Shown: in pieces, positions 7,371 through 16,833 of the stretch
Layout: every line of letters begins with the position of its first letter
Position numbering within the stretch: position 1 is the first letter of the stretch
Assembly (NCBI RefSeq): GCF_900188245.1
Contig: NZ_FZOK01000016.1
Coordinates: 1-64,000, forward strand
DNA length: 64,000 nt
Reading direction: 5' to 3'
DNA from: Belliella buryatensis
GTDB taxonomy: Bacteria; Bacteroidota; Bacteroidia; Cytophagales; Cyclobacteriaceae
The notes under the pieces: generated by a model
The model's database searches: none
What the model was told of the DNA's origin: nothing
What the model saw: the letters and a program-made list of their open reading frames with translations, nothing else
Translations under genes and position numbers: made by a program

Positions 7371-9785
7371 TTAAATCTCTGGAAATTTACCTGGATTTAC
7401 TTCATGCATTATTCCGTATACTTTTTCCACTACATCCTCTACAGAAGGCTTGGAGAAGTAATCTCCATCTGAAGAATAGGCTGGCCTATGTGCTTTGGCT
7501 GCAATGGTTACTGGCTCAGAGTCTAGATGATAGTAGGCATTTTGCTCTTCGATCACTTGCTGCATCATGAAAGCAGAGGCTCCTCCTGGCACATCTTCAT
7601 CAGCAAAAAGTACTCTGTTTGTCTTTTGGATAGACCTCCCAATCACTCCAGTGGTATCAAATGGCAACAAGGTCTGCACATCGATCACTTCTACATCTAT
7701 ACCCATCAGTGCCAATTCCTCAGCTGCATCCATCACGATTCTACACATAGAGCCATAGGTGACGATAGTCATGTCAGTACCTTCTCTCAGTACTTCTGGC
7801 AATCCCAAAGGAACCTTCATTTCTGAGATATTGGACGGCATCTTCTCTTTCAATCTGTATCCATTCAGACACTCAATCACTAAAGCAGGTTCGTCAGCTT
7901 CCATCAAGGTATTGTACATTCCTGCTGCCTGAGTCATATCTCTTGGAACACAAAGCAACATACCTCTGAGAGAATGAAGCAACATGCCTATCGGGGAACC
8001 AGCATGCCATACACCCTCAAGCCTATGACCTCTAGTTCTCACAATTAATGGAGCTTTCTGACCTCCTTTGGTTCTGTATTGTAATGAAGCTACATCATCT
8101 GCCAAGGTCATCAAAGCATAATAGATGTAATCCAAGTATTGAATCTCAGCCATGGGTCTCAAACCTCTTAGTGCTGCACCCAGACCTTGGCCAATTATAG
8201 TACATTCTCTGATGGAAGTATCCGTTACTCTTAGCTCTCCATGCTTTGCCTGTAAGCCTGCAAATGCCTGATTTACGTCACCAATTTTTCCTACATCTTC
8301 TCCGAAAGCAAAGAATCTAGGGTCTCTTGTAAGTAAATCATCGAAGCATGCCTGCAAAATCTCTCTTCCATCAACCAAAGGAGCATCTTCTGCATATGCT
8401 GGACTTACTGAATCTATGTTTTCTACCTTAAATCCTGACTCACTATAAAGATGACTACTGTATCTATCCTCATTGATTTTCTGCTGCGCTGTATACCAGT
8501 TTCTCAAATTAACTTTGACATCCTCTGCATCAGTTCTTAATATCCAAAGCGCTCTTCTGACAGTTGATATTACATCTTTTCTGATTGGATTGAGTGTTTT
8601 GGAAAGCTCATCTGCAAGCTGATTGATACCAGATGGATTTGATGATTTAGTTGCTGTTTCTTTTAAAAGAGCTACAGCTTCATTCAGCTCTGATTTGATC
8701 GTCCCAGCAAAAGCCTTCCATGCTGCCTCCTTTTGTTCTTTTACAAACTGCTTGGCCTCATTATCAATTTGGTCAAGTTCTGACTCTGAAGCTATATTTC
8801 TTTCAAGCAGAAACTCTCTGAACTTCAAAATACAATCATGCTCTTTTTCCCACTGAAGTCTCTCTGGTGATTTGTATCTTTCATGCGAACCAGATGTTGA
8901 GTGGCCTTGTGGCTGTGTCACCTCTACTACGTGAATCAAAACTGGCACATGTTCTTCTCTTGCAATTCTCGAGGCATTTTCAAAAGCTCTGTCCAAGGCC
9001 TCATAATCCCAGCCTTTGACTACAAAAATCTCGTAGCCTTTTTGATCATCATTCCTTTGCAGCCCTTTCAGAATTTCAGAAATACTTCCTTTGGTAGTAT
9101 GGTATTCATTGGGAACAGAAATACCGTAGCCATCGTCCCAAACGGACACTACCATAGGCACTTGAAGTACGCCAGCAGCATTGATAGATTCGAAAAACAT
9201 CCCCTCAGAAGTAGAAGCATTCCCAATAGTTCCCCAAGCTACTTCATTTCCTTTATTGGTAAATTGAGTAAGGCCATGTAACCCTTCATTCTCTCTAAAG
9301 AGTTTAGAAGCATAAGCCAGCCCCAGCAATTTGGGCATTTGAGCAGCAGTTGGTGAAATATCCGCTGAGGAGTTTTTCATCTCCATCAAGTTTTTCCAAG
9401 TTCCATCTTCATGAAGGGAACGAGTAGCAAAATGTCCATTCATCAATCTACCTGCAGAAGCAGGGTCAGCCTCAACGTCTGTATGAGCATAGAGTTGTGC
9501 AAAATATTCCTGAATGGTAAGCTGATTGATGGCAAACATAAAAGTCTGATCACGGTAGTATCCCGCTCTAAAATCTCCATTTTCGAAATATCTTGCCATG
9601 GCTAGCTGAGCCAATTCCTTTCCATCACCGAAGATCCCGAACTTGGCCTTGCCCATGAAAACTTCCTTTCTTCCCATTAGGGATGCTTGTCGACTTTCCT
9701 GTGCAATGCGATAATCTTTCAAAAGTTGCTCTTTATTCAGAGCTTTTTGCTTTCTATTTTTTGCTGCTGATGCCACCTCTGTCAT
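7371..9785 (-). CDS. 2-oxoacid dehydrogenase E1, fused alpha and beta subunits
   Basis: Thiamine-diphosphate E1 component that decarboxylates a 2-oxoacid and passes the acyl group to lipoyl-E2. Branched-chain 2-oxoacids are the likeliest substrate, because this alpha-beta fusion is common in Bacteroidota under that name. Residues from about 20 to 390 are E1-alpha (AWGTIGNASTSEGMFFESIN and WDDGYGISVPNEYHTT for TPP/Mg binding). Residues from about 465 to 804 are E1-beta (FAFGEDVGKIGDVNQAF, FADEDVPGGASAFM). No E2 or E3 gene is adjacent. A good promoter (9840-9870) and terminator bracket it as a single-gene unit. Confidence 0.9.
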   Translation of the reverse strand: MTEVASAAKNRKQKALNKEQLLKDYRIAQESRQASLMGRKEVFMGKAKFGIFGDGKELAQLAMARYFENGDFRAGYYRDQTFMFAINQLTIQEYFAQLYAHTDVEADPASAGRLMNGHFATRSLHEDGTWKNLMEMKNSSADISPTAAQMPKLLGLAYASKLFRENEGLHGLTQFTNKGNEVAWGTIGNASTSEGMFFESINAAGVLQVPMVVSVWDDGYGISVPNEYHTTKGSISEILKGLQRNDDQKGYEIFVVKGWDYEALDRAFENASRIAREEHVPVLIHVVEVTQPQGHSTSGSHERYKSPERLQWEKEHDCILKFREFLLERNIASESELDQIDNEAKQFVKEQKEAAWKAFAGTIKSELNEAVALLKETATKSSNPSGINQLADELSKTLNPIRKDVISTVRRALWILRTDAEDVKVNLRNWYTAQQKINEDRYSSHLYSESGFKVENIDSVSPAYAEDAPLVDGREILQACFDDLLTRDPRFFAFGEDVGKIGDVNQAFAGLQAKHGELRVTDTSIRECTIIGQGLGAALRGLRPMAEIQYLDYIYYALMTLADDVASLQYRTKGGQKAPLIVRTRGHRLEGVWHAGSPIGMLLHSLRGMLLCVPRDMTQAAGMYNTLMEADEPALVIECLNGYRLKEKMPSNISEMKVPLGLPEVLREGTDMTIVTYGSMCRIVMDAAEELALMGIDVEVIDVQTLLPFDTTGVIGRSIQKTNRVLFADEDVPGGASAFMMQQVIEEQNAYYHLDSEPVTIAAKAHRPAYSSDGDYFSKPSVEDVVEKVYGIMHEVNPGKFPEI

Positions 9786-9839
9786 AATTTATAATCTTTA
9801 CGCTATATTTGGGTTACTGTAGTTCTTTTCCAAGTATTT

Positions 9840-9870
9840 CAAAAATAAAGAATTTTGTTATTTTTACAAA
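9840..9870 (-). promoter_or_regulatory. Bacteroidota-type promoter of the E1 gene
   Basis: On the minus strand TTTG (9870-9867), 19 bp, TATTTTTG (9847-9840): both boxes of the TTTG-N19/21-TAnnTTTG consensus match exactly. The predicted start is near 9835, giving a 5' leader of about 50 nt. Confidence 0.7.
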
Positions 9871-10187
9871 CTGTGCAACAGAATAATTTTTAAATTTTTC
9901 GAAAATTTATTTTGTAAATATTTATAAAAAATCATATTTAAAGAATTTTATTCTTAAAAAATCGATTTTTCTAAATTTATAAAATAGTAAAGTATAAAAA
10001 AACCAATGGAAATTACTGAGATAAAATGATGAAAAAAACCTCCGAAATTTTCAATGTTTAAAACCTCTTTTTTGAAATTTTATTAAGAATAAAGATTAAT
10101 AATAAAATTAAATTTCATTTAGAAAGGGATTTCGTACTTGAATCAAAAAAGTATATTGATTTTCAAAATGGAATGCTAAGCAGTTCT

Positions 10188-10195
10188 TATATTTG
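10188..10195 (+). promoter_or_regulatory. -7 box of ald promoter
   Basis: TATATTTG matches TAnnTTTG and lies 31 bp before the chosen ald ATG. A good -33 TTTG is not seen. The box lies inside the longer frame starting at 10173, which argues for the downstream start. Confidence 0.5.
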
Positions 10196-10226
10196 CCGCA
10201 ATAATTCTAACCCAAATTTACGAGAC

Positions 10227-11345
10227 ATGATAATAGGTGTTCCAAAGGAGATTAAAAACAACGAAAACAGGGTTGCATTGACCCCTGCAGGAGCCAAGGA
10301 ATTGGTAAAGAGAGGTCACTCTGTATATGTACAGCACACTGCTGGCGAAGGCAGTGGATTTACAGATGATCAATACACAGAAGCTGGTGCTGCAATCCTT
10401 CCTACCATCGAGGACGTATATGCCATCGCGGAGATGATCATGAAGGTAAAAGAACCTATCGAACCTGAATACAAATTGATCAAAGAAGATCAATTGTTGT
10501 TTACCTATTTTCACTTTGCCTCATACGAGCCATTGACAAAGGCTATGGTGGCTAGCAAGTCTGTATGTTTGGCTTACGAGACTGTAGAAAAAGCTGATAG
10601 AAGCTTGCCACTTTTGGTTCCAATGTCAGAGGTAGCTGGCAGAATGGCAATCCAAAAAGGTGCTAATTATTTAGAGAAACCTCTTGGCGGTAGAGGTATT
10701 TTATTGGGTGGTGTACCAGGTACACTTCCTGCTAAAGTCATCATCCTAGGTGGTGGTGTAGTAGGAACTCAAGCAGCATGGATGGCTGCTGGACTTGGCG
10801 CTGATGTAACCATCATGGATGTATCTCTTCCAAGAATGAGATACCTAGCCGATGTGATGCCAGCCAATGTAAAGACCATGATGTCTAATGAATACAATGT
10901 AAGAGAGATGATCAAAGACGCTGACTTGATCGTAGGTGCAGTGTTAATCCCTGGTGCTAAAGCACCTCACTTAATCACCAGAGATATGCTTGCTGACATG
11001 AAAAAAGGAGCTGTCTTAGTGGACGTAGCAGTAGATCAAGGTGGATGTATCGAAACTTGCAAGCCAACTACCCACGAGAACCCTACTTATGTCATCGACG
11101 AAGTAGTTCACTACTGTGTAGCTAACATGCCGGGTGCTGTACCTTATACTTCTACCTTAGCTTTGACCAATGCAACACTTCCATATGCTATCCAATTGGC
11201 AGACAAGGGTTGGAAAAGAGCTGCTCAGGAAAATGCTGAACTAGTACCTGGTCTTAATGTCATCCATGGTGATATCGTCTACAAGGCAGTAGCAGAAGCC
11301 TTTGACATGGATTATGTTCCTGTTGACAAATACTTGGTAGACTAA
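10227..11345 (+). CDS. ald: Alanine dehydrogenase
   Basis: Reversible NAD-dependent deamination of L-alanine to pyruvate and ammonia. The protein is 372 residues, the family size, beginning [20 protein letters not shown], the usual start. The extra 18 residues encoded from 10173 do not belong to the family and overlap the promoter. The substrate-site stretch [10 protein letters not shown] with the following [10 protein letters not shown], and the Rossmann motif [20 protein letters not shown], are intact. Monocistronic, followed by a strong terminator. Confidence 0.95.
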   Translation: MIIGVPKEIKNNENRVALTPAGAKELVKRGHSVYVQHTAGEGSGFTDDQYTEAGAAILPTIEDVYAIAEMIMKVKEPIEPEYKLIKEDQLLFTYFHFASYEPLTKAMVASKSVCLAYETVEKADRSLPLLVPMSEVAGRMAIQKGANYLEKPLGGRGILLGGVPGTLPAKVIILGGGVVGTQAAWMAAGLGADVTIMDVSLPRMRYLADVMPANVKTMMSNEYNVREMIKDADLIVGAVLIPGAKAPHLITRDMLADMKKGAVLVDVAVDQGGCIETCKPTTHENPTYVIDEVVHYCVANMPGAVPYTSTLALTNATLPYAIQLADKGWKRAAQENAELVPGLNVIHGDIVYKAVAEAFDMDYVPVDKYLVD

Positions 11346-11370
11346 GCCCTAGTCTATCCAAATTCAAGAC

Positions 11371-11409
11371 AAAAGCCTCTCGATATTAAATTGAGAGGCT
11401 TTTATTTTT
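11371..11409 (+). terminator. Rho-independent terminator of ald
   Basis: Arms AAAAGCCTCTC (11371-11381) and GAGAGGCTTTT (11393-11403) are followed by ATTTTTTTT. The gene that converges on it from the right ends at 11411, so the structure may serve weakly in both directions. Confidence 0.85.
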
Positions 11410-11410
11410 T

Positions 11411-12019
11411 TTAAAAGTTAACCAAAAGTCCAATACCATTTGCCGTCACCCCTACATGATTCATAATCTCAGGTAGTTCTTTGCCATGAAAATTGTGGAA
11501 TGCATACTTGATCGCATCAAAACTCATCAAAAATGCTCCTTGTAAGATTACAGATTTTCCAAAGCCTTTGAATTGGTCATTTTCCAACCTTCTTCCACGC
11601 TCCAATAAATACAATCCCCCAGCCATGTAGGCCACATCCAAGGCTGCATTGACAAGTAGAATCTTTTCTATACTTTGTTGAGCCCGCATGGTCTCCCAAA
11701 ACTCTGTACTTGGCACTTCTTTCATTGCTGAATAATACCCAAAACCCGCAATGGCTAAGTTGACAGTATTCCAATAAATGTTCATTTGGTGGAAAGCACG
11801 AGTTTCTCCAGAAGTTCTTCCAATCATTACTCCTCCAAGCACCATATTTCCAATTGCCCAAGAACCCAATATTAGCATACCAGAGCGGTTATAATCAATC
11901 CTCTTATGATTAAAGTCCAACATTTGTTGATGCTCTGACTGGGCAACTACCTGAAAAGACAAAAATACTGTTAAGGTTGTTATCAGTATTATCACGAAAG
12001 AATTATTGATCTTTTGCAT
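11411..12019 (-). CDS. Exported or membrane protein of unknown function
   Basis: A 202-residue protein with an N-terminal hydrophobic segment (residues 8-26, ending VVAQS) that looks like a cleavable signal. Three to four further hydrophobic stretches follow (around residues 48-66, 85-100, 120-140 and the C-terminus). It resembles a Bacteroidota-only group of small membrane proteins (possibly DUF6992, from memory). No enzyme motif is visible. It lies 40 nt downstream of the LysE-like gene on the same strand and may be the last gene of the GH3-LysE unit. Confidence 0.6.
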   Translation of the reverse strand: MQKINNSFVIILITTLTVFLSFQVVAQSEHQQMLDFNHKRIDYNRSGMLILGSWAIGNMVLGGVMIGRTSGETRAFHQMNIYWNTVNLAIAGFGYYSAMKEVPSTEFWETMRAQQSIEKILLVNAALDVAYMAGGLYLLERGRRLENDQFKGFGKSVILQGAFLMSFDAIKYAFHNFHGKELPEIMNHVGVTANGIGLLVNF

Positions 12020-12059
12020 ATTTAAGATTGGTTTTAATCATTTTTTAGGTCGGTAATTT

Positions 12060-12722
12060 TCACTTTAAAAAGGCAACAATCAAATCCTCCAAGAGCAGGT
12101 GCTTTTCATAAGCAAACAGAATTAATCGAATACCGAAGAATACTAATACAACAGCAACCACCCTATTCATGTTTACCATAAACTTTGGTGTGACAAATGG
12201 TTTGAGTTGTTTTGCTACAAATGCTTTCAAAAGATCAATCAGAAAAACTGTCATCAAGACACCCAGATAGTACATGAATACATCTCCAGAAGTAAAATCA
12301 TCTTTGAGACTAACCAATCCTGCTATTGAAATCCAAAAGAGTAAAACAAAAGGGTTGACACCATTGATACTGAATCCTTTGAAAAAAGCGGTGATTTTCT
12401 TTGGCTTAATCATGTCAATACCGGCCGAATTGGGTCTATGAACTGTCTTTTTGAAGAAAGTACTCACCCCAAATCCTACCAGAACTAAAGCTCCTCCATA
12501 GCCTAAGAAGACTTCAAAATATGGATTCTGTGCAAATATGCTTACACTGAAATAGGTAATGACCACATAAATCAAATCACTGAGAAAAATACCCGTCGCC
12601 AATACAGCTGTATTTCTAAAGCCTGCAGCAATTGAGTTTTGGATCAAGGCAAAGAATACTGGACCAATCATCGCCGAAAGGATAAGTCCCATACTTACAC
12701 CTTCTAATAAGGCCTGGATCAT
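12060..12722 (-). CDS. LysE/RhtB family exporter
   Basis: A 220-residue inner-membrane protein with about six hydrophobic segments and the family opening LLEGVSMGLILSAMIGPVFFALIQNSI, in which GPVF matches the conserved GP pair of LysE-type amino acid exporters. SINGVNPFVLLFWISIAG is the matching internal repeat motif. The family exports amino acids or related small solutes by proton antiport; the substrate here is unknown. Its start overlaps the stop of the GH3-like gene by 4 nt (ATGA), implying translational coupling and a joint role. Confidence 0.85.
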   Translation of the reverse strand: MIQALLEGVSMGLILSAMIGPVFFALIQNSIAAGFRNTAVLATGIFLSDLIYVVITYFSVSIFAQNPYFEVFLGYGGALVLVGFGVSTFFKKTVHRPNSAGIDMIKPKKITAFFKGFSINGVNPFVLLFWISIAGLVSLKDDFTSGDVFMYYLGVLMTVFLIDLLKAFVAKQLKPFVTPKFMVNMNRVVAVVLVFFGIRLILFAYEKHLLLEDLIVAFLK

Positions 12723-14272
12723 GATATACCTATATTGTTCGCTTTAAGAAAATTGAGCCAAGAATTCATCTTATCCCCTTTCAGCACTCTTGGAAACTTA
12801 TTCTGACCACCTTCTTTGCCTTCTGATTTCATCCAAGCGTAGAAAAGTACAGAAGGCACCTTAGTCAGCTTAACCTCTTTCAGCGCATGCCTACGCTCTA
12901 CGGTATAATCATCATTGAGCTCCTTTAGATTCTCATCTATTTGTCTCATGATTTCTCCTTGGTCCACTTCATCCTCTGTCCCTACAAACCAATGATGCAT
13001 GAACAAACTCCCCTGTGGTAACCCTAGAACAGTAAACTCTCTTATGCTGACGTTCATGGATTCTTCCACCATATTGATAGCACGATTCATATTATCTACA
13101 GAGAGGTGCTCTCCGCATAGACTGAGAAAATGCTTCGTTCGACCGGTTATAATAATTTCATTTTCCTTTTTGGAAACAAACTTGATGGTATCCCCAATCA
13201 AATAGCGCCATGCTCCAGCACAGGTTGTGATTAACAAAGCGTAATCCTTGCCTTCCTCTACCTGATCGATTTGAAGCGTCTGTACATTGGGTCTCACTTC
13301 TCCATCTTCATCGAAATTCTGCTCATTGAAAGGAATAAATTCATGAAAAATCCCATTATTTAATACTAAACGCATGGATGGTCTATCTGGCAAAGCTTGG
13401 AAAGCCAAAAACCCTTCCGAAGCTAGATAAGTCTCCATGTAGATCAATGGCTTGGCCAGTAACTTTTCAAAACCTTTTTTGTAGGGCTGAAAGGATACTC
13501 CTCCATGAACAAAAATCTGTAAATTTGGCCAAATATCATGAATGGTCTTCAATTGATAACGCTCTATGATTTTCTCCATCAGAATCTGTAACCAAGCAGG
13601 TACACCTACGATGATACCAATATCCCATTTCGGCGCATTAGCTACGATTTGATCAAGCTTTTCTCCCCAGTTTTTATTCCTAGAAATGATTTTTCCAGGT
13701 TTATAAAAACGCTGAAACCAAATCGGTAATCGCCCTGTAGTGATCCCGCTAAGGTCTCCAGAAAAGTAAGTACCATTGAACTCCAAATCCGTACTCCCGC
13801 CAAGCATCAGTATACCTTTTGTGAACAAGGAGTTCGGTAAGTCATATTTGGACAAGGTGAGGATTTGTCTGACACCTGTTTTTCTGATGGCTTTGACCAT
13901 ATCCTTGGAGATAGGGATATATTTGGATGATGCTCCTGAGGTACCTGAACTCAACGCAAAATACCTGATCTCACCTGGCCAAGTGATATTTTTCTCCCCA
14001 TTCTTGAGCCGATGCCACCATTCTTCATAAATTTTATCATAATTATAAATAGGAACACGACTGGAAAAAGCATTATAAAAATCATCTCCCTCTGATTTAA
14101 ATGACTTCAGAATAGCGTCAAACTCATACTTTTTTCCAATCTCCGTCTTAACAGATTTGATCAGTAGTTTTTTGAGTACATTCTTTTGTAACTCTATCGG
14201 TGCACTGTATTCTTGCTCCAAAGATTCACGTAATCTGATACCATTTTTTAGCAATGTCCCTAAGATAGCCAT
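12719..14272 (-). CDS. GH3-like acyl-adenylate/amino acid ligase family protein
   Basis: A 517-residue member of the GH3 auxin-responsive-promoter family, which in plants conjugates acyl acids to amino acids through an adenylate. Visible features are the ATP-site stretch YFALSSGTSGASSKYIPIS (about residues 100-120), YMETYLASEGFLAFQ, and LLITTCAGAWRYLIGDTIKF with ITGRTKHFLSLCGEHLS toward the C-terminal domain. Bacterial members are widespread in Bacteroidota with unproven substrates. The 4-nt overlap with a LysE-type exporter invites the inference that a conjugate or amino acid is exported. Confidence 0.85.
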   Translation of the reverse strand: MAILGTLLKNGIRLRESLEQEYSAPIELQKNVLKKLLIKSVKTEIGKKYEFDAILKSFKSEGDDFYNAFSSRVPIYNYDKIYEEWWHRLKNGEKNITWPGEIRYFALSSGTSGASSKYIPISKDMVKAIRKTGVRQILTLSKYDLPNSLFTKGILMLGGSTDLEFNGTYFSGDLSGITTGRLPIWFQRFYKPGKIISRNKNWGEKLDQIVANAPKWDIGIIVGVPAWLQILMEKIIERYQLKTIHDIWPNLQIFVHGGVSFQPYKKGFEKLLAKPLIYMETYLASEGFLAFQALPDRPSMRLVLNNGIFHEFIPFNEQNFDEDGEVRPNVQTLQIDQVEEGKDYALLITTCAGAWRYLIGDTIKFVSKKENEIIITGRTKHFLSLCGEHLSVDNMNRAINMVEESMNVSIREFTVLGLPQGSLFMHHWFVGTEDEVDQGEIMRQIDENLKELNDDYTVERRHALKEVKLTKVPSVLFYAWMKSEGKEGGQNKFPRVLKGDKMNSWLNFLKANNIGIS

Positions 14273-14320
14273 ATCTTTGTTTACCTAGTTTGGTTATATA
14301 AAAGTATCAAAGTTAAAAGA

Positions 14321-14992
14321 ATGAATATTAAAGAAAATTTAATTGATATAAAAAACACTTTCAAAAACCCAAGTTGCCTCCTCGTGGCAGTGAGCAAAAC
14401 TAAACCTATCAGCCTACTTCAAGAAGCGTATGATGCTGGCATCAGGGACTTTGGGGAAAATAAGGTACAAGAATTAGTAGAAAAACAAGAGCAATTACCA
14501 GCTGACATTCGTTGGCACATGATTGGTCATTTGCAAAGAAATAAAGTAAAGTACATCGCTCCATTTGTTCATTTGATTCATGGAGTTGATTCTTTCAAAC
14601 TCCTCAAAGAAATAAATAAACAGGCTAAAAAAGTAGATAGAACCATCTCTTGCCTGATTCAAATGCATATTGCTGAGGAAGATAGTAAGTTTGGTTTTGA
14701 TCAGCAGGAGCTTGATGAAATGCTACAAAGCAAAGAAATCCATGAATTGTCAAATGTGAAAATCATTGGTTTGATGGGTATGGCGACTTTTACTGATGAT
14801 GAATCACAGGTGCGCAAGGAATTTCGAGGGCTTAAGCATCTATTTGACCAACTTAAAAGTCAAAAACTACCTGATAGTTTTGAGCTTAAAGAGATCTCCA
14901 TGGGTATGTCTGGTGACTACTTGATCGCACAAGAAGAAGGAAGTACCATGGTAAGAATTGGCTCCGCAATCTTCGGCAGTAGAAAAAGTTGA
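14321..14992 (+). CDS. YggS/PLPBP family pyridoxal phosphate homeostasis protein
   Basis: A 223-residue single-domain alanine-racemase-like barrel that binds PLP and buffers its level without known catalysis. The PLP lysine lies in LLVAVSKTKP (about residue 27). Other family signatures are DFGENKVQEL, RWHMIGHLQRNKVKYI, GLMGMATF and SMGMSGDYLIAQEEGSTMVRIG. Transcribed away from the GH3-like gene across a 48-bp gap; a lone TAACTTTG -7 box for the other strand is present there. Confidence 0.93.
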   Translation: MNIKENLIDIKNTFKNPSCLLVAVSKTKPISLLQEAYDAGIRDFGENKVQELVEKQEQLPADIRWHMIGHLQRNKVKYIAPFVHLIHGVDSFKLLKEINKQAKKVDRTISCLIQMHIAEEDSKFGFDQQELDEMLQSKEIHELSNVKIIGLMGMATFTDDESQVRKEFRGLKHLFDQLKSQKLPDSFELKEISMGMSGDYLIAQEEGSTMVRIGSAIFGSRKS

Positions 14993-15002
14993 TAAGATTT
15001 AA

Positions 15003-15097
15003 ATGATTTAAAGTTTCAAAGTTTGGGAATCACGACGCTTTTCTATTTAAACATCTCCAACAACTTTACAACCTTCCAACGTTACAACATTAAAACT
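15003..15097. repeat. Low-complexity spacer with recurrent CAAACTTT-like words
   Basis: The spacer between yggS and the DUF423 gene contains TTTAAAGTTTCAAAGTTTG followed by AATCACGACGC and then CAACTTTACAACCTTCCAAC. The same words, partly in inverted order, are found at 2228-2277 (AATCACGAATACGCC, then CAAACTTTCAAACTTTAAAA) and at 36590-36690. They look like degenerate copies of one dispersed spacer sequence. Confidence 0.45.
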
Positions 15098-15104
15098 ATT
15101 AGAA

Positions 15105-15494
15105 ATGAAAAACAAACACATTCAAATCGCAGCGATTCTGGGAGCTTTGGCGGTGGGGATAGGTGCTTTTGGGGCACATGGATTAGCTGAGCTATTAGCT
15201 AGACATGGGCGTACGGAGACTTTTGAAACAGCTGTGAAATACCACTTCTATCATACCTTTGCCATCTTAGCAGTCGGAATCCTTCAAGCTGTTTTTACTG
15301 ATAAAAAACACCTGAATAGCGCCGGATTTCTTTTTCTAGTTGGAATTTTGATTTTCTCTGGATCTCTATATGCCCTTTCACTGACTGGAATTACATGGCT
15401 TGGAGCCATCACGCCTATAGGAGGAGTAGCCTTTATTCTAGGTTGGGTATTTTTATTTCTTGCTGGAAAACCATCAAAATTTGAGAATTTATGA
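15105..15494 (+). CDS. DUF423 family membrane protein
   Basis: A 129-residue protein with four hydrophobic segments and the family signature IGAFGAHGLAELLARHGR near residue 22, then TAVKYHFYHTFAILAVG. DUF423 (YgdD-like) proteins are small inner-membrane proteins of unknown role. Its stop overlaps the start of the following peptidase gene by 4 nt (ATGA), so the two are coupled. Confidence 0.9.
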   Translation: MKNKHIQIAAILGALAVGIGAFGAHGLAELLARHGRTETFETAVKYHFYHTFAILAVGILQAVFTDKKHLNSAGFLFLVGILIFSGSLYALSLTGITWLGAITPIGGVAFILGWVFLFLAGKPSKFENL

Positions 15495-16807
15495 AGTTGA
15501 AAAAGCTTTTTACATTCATCTTTCTATTTTCATTTATCTCTTTCGCCAGTGCTCAGCAACAGGATGCACTTGAGGATAGTATACGTAACCGCTACTTTCA
15601 ACTGCATGCGTTACTTGGTCCGAACACTTTTTTTGATAATCATTTGACTGGATTTATGCTCTATGACTTAGACAGTCAATGGGTACATTATGAAAAAAAT
15701 AGTCACATGAATTTCATCCCAGCTTCGACTACCAAGCTGTTGACTTTTTATGCTTCTCTGGTAGTTCTCAATGAAAAAACAAACACCTTCAGGTATACAA
15801 TTCAAGGAGATGAAATCACCATCTGGGGTTCTGGGGATCCTTCTTGGAAATACAACTTACTACCTCAACCCAAGATAGAAGAATTTCTAAAACCATATAA
15901 AAAAGTGAAATTCTCTGCGGCCAATTGGAATGATACTTCATTTGGCTATGGTTGGCAATGGGACGATTATTACTTTGCATATTCAGCAGAAAAATCTCCT
16001 CTTCCTATTTATGGGAATATTGTCACATTTAGAAATGTCAATGGAAGACCTCAATCTATGATTCCTGGATTTGAAGTATTTTCCAGAAATGTCAATGGCA
16101 ACCTCACCACTGTAAGAAGAGATTTTCATAGCAACACTTTCTTTTACAATCCTAGGACATATACCAACCCGGGCCCTATCCTACCCTTCGTGACCTCCCC
16201 AGAGCTGACAGTTGACTTGATGCGCAATATCCTTCAGAAGCCAGTGGAGTTGGTGGACACACCGCTTCCAAGCAATGCCCAGAAATATCAAGCAGGCACC
16301 ATGCAGCCACTATGGAAAGAGATGCTACAGGAGAGCGATAACTTCATCGCAGAACAGATCATGCTAATGGTAAGTGATGAGCTGTTTGGTGAACTCAATA
16401 CAGAAAAAGCCATAGATCATATTCTCAAAAAACACCTCAGTGATCTACCCGACACTCCTAAATGGGTAGATGGATCGGGACTATCTCGCCACAACTTGGT
16501 CACTCCAAGAAGTATGGTGCAGATCATCGAAAAACTGGACAACTTGATGCCTCGCCAGCAACTGATGCGTCTTTTGCCTCAAGGCGGAATTAATGGTACA
16601 CTCAAAAATAATTACAGAGCACCTAGACCATATATATTTGCTAAAACAGGTACCATCAGCAATAACCACGCACTTGTAGGCATCATTCGAACCAATAGTA
16701 ATCGGCATTATGCCTTTGCATTTATGAACAACAACTACCTGAACCCAGCTTCTGAAATCAGAAGGGAAATGGAAAAAGTTCTGGTCTTTATCCGAAACAA
16801 CTACTAA
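15491..16807 (+). CDS. dacB: D-alanyl-D-alanine carboxypeptidase/endopeptidase (PBP4 type, S13)
   Basis: Periplasmic low-molecular-mass penicillin-binding protein that trims or cleaves peptidoglycan cross-links. It has a signal peptide (residues 1-21, ending SFASAQ). The three active-site motifs are S-T-T-K in FIPASTTKLL (about residue 80), S-D-N in QESDNFIAEQ (about 285), and K-T-G in IFAKTGTISNNHALVG. At 438 residues it matches the compact S13 form. It is coupled to the DUF423 gene and followed 26 nt later by an S66 peptidase, suggesting a cell-wall recycling pair. Confidence 0.9.
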   Translation: MKLKKLFTFIFLFSFISFASAQQQDALEDSIRNRYFQLHALLGPNTFFDNHLTGFMLYDLDSQWVHYEKNSHMNFIPASTTKLLTFYASLVVLNEKTNTFRYTIQGDEITIWGSGDPSWKYNLLPQPKIEEFLKPYKKVKFSAANWNDTSFGYGWQWDDYYFAYSAEKSPLPIYGNIVTFRNVNGRPQSMIPGFEVFSRNVNGNLTTVRRDFHSNTFFYNPRTYTNPGPILPFVTSPELTVDLMRNILQKPVELVDTPLPSNAQKYQAGTMQPLWKEMLQESDNFIAEQIMLMVSDELFGELNTEKAIDHILKKHLSDLPDTPKWVDGSGLSRHNLVTPRSMVQIIEKLDNLMPRQQLMRLLPQGGINGTLKNNYRAPRPYIFAKTGTISNNHALVGIIRTNSNRHYAFAFMNNNYLNPASEIRREMEKVLVFIRNNY

Positions 16808-16833
16808 ATTTCAGAATAACCAACCCTAGCTCG

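Larger units (their letters stand above)
9786..10226. other. AT-rich divergent intergenic region
   Basis: About 440 bp separating the E1 gene and alanine dehydrogenase, holding the outward promoters of both. The middle (about 9890-10130) is extremely A/T rich with no reading frame of note. I see nothing else in it. Confidence 0.6.
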
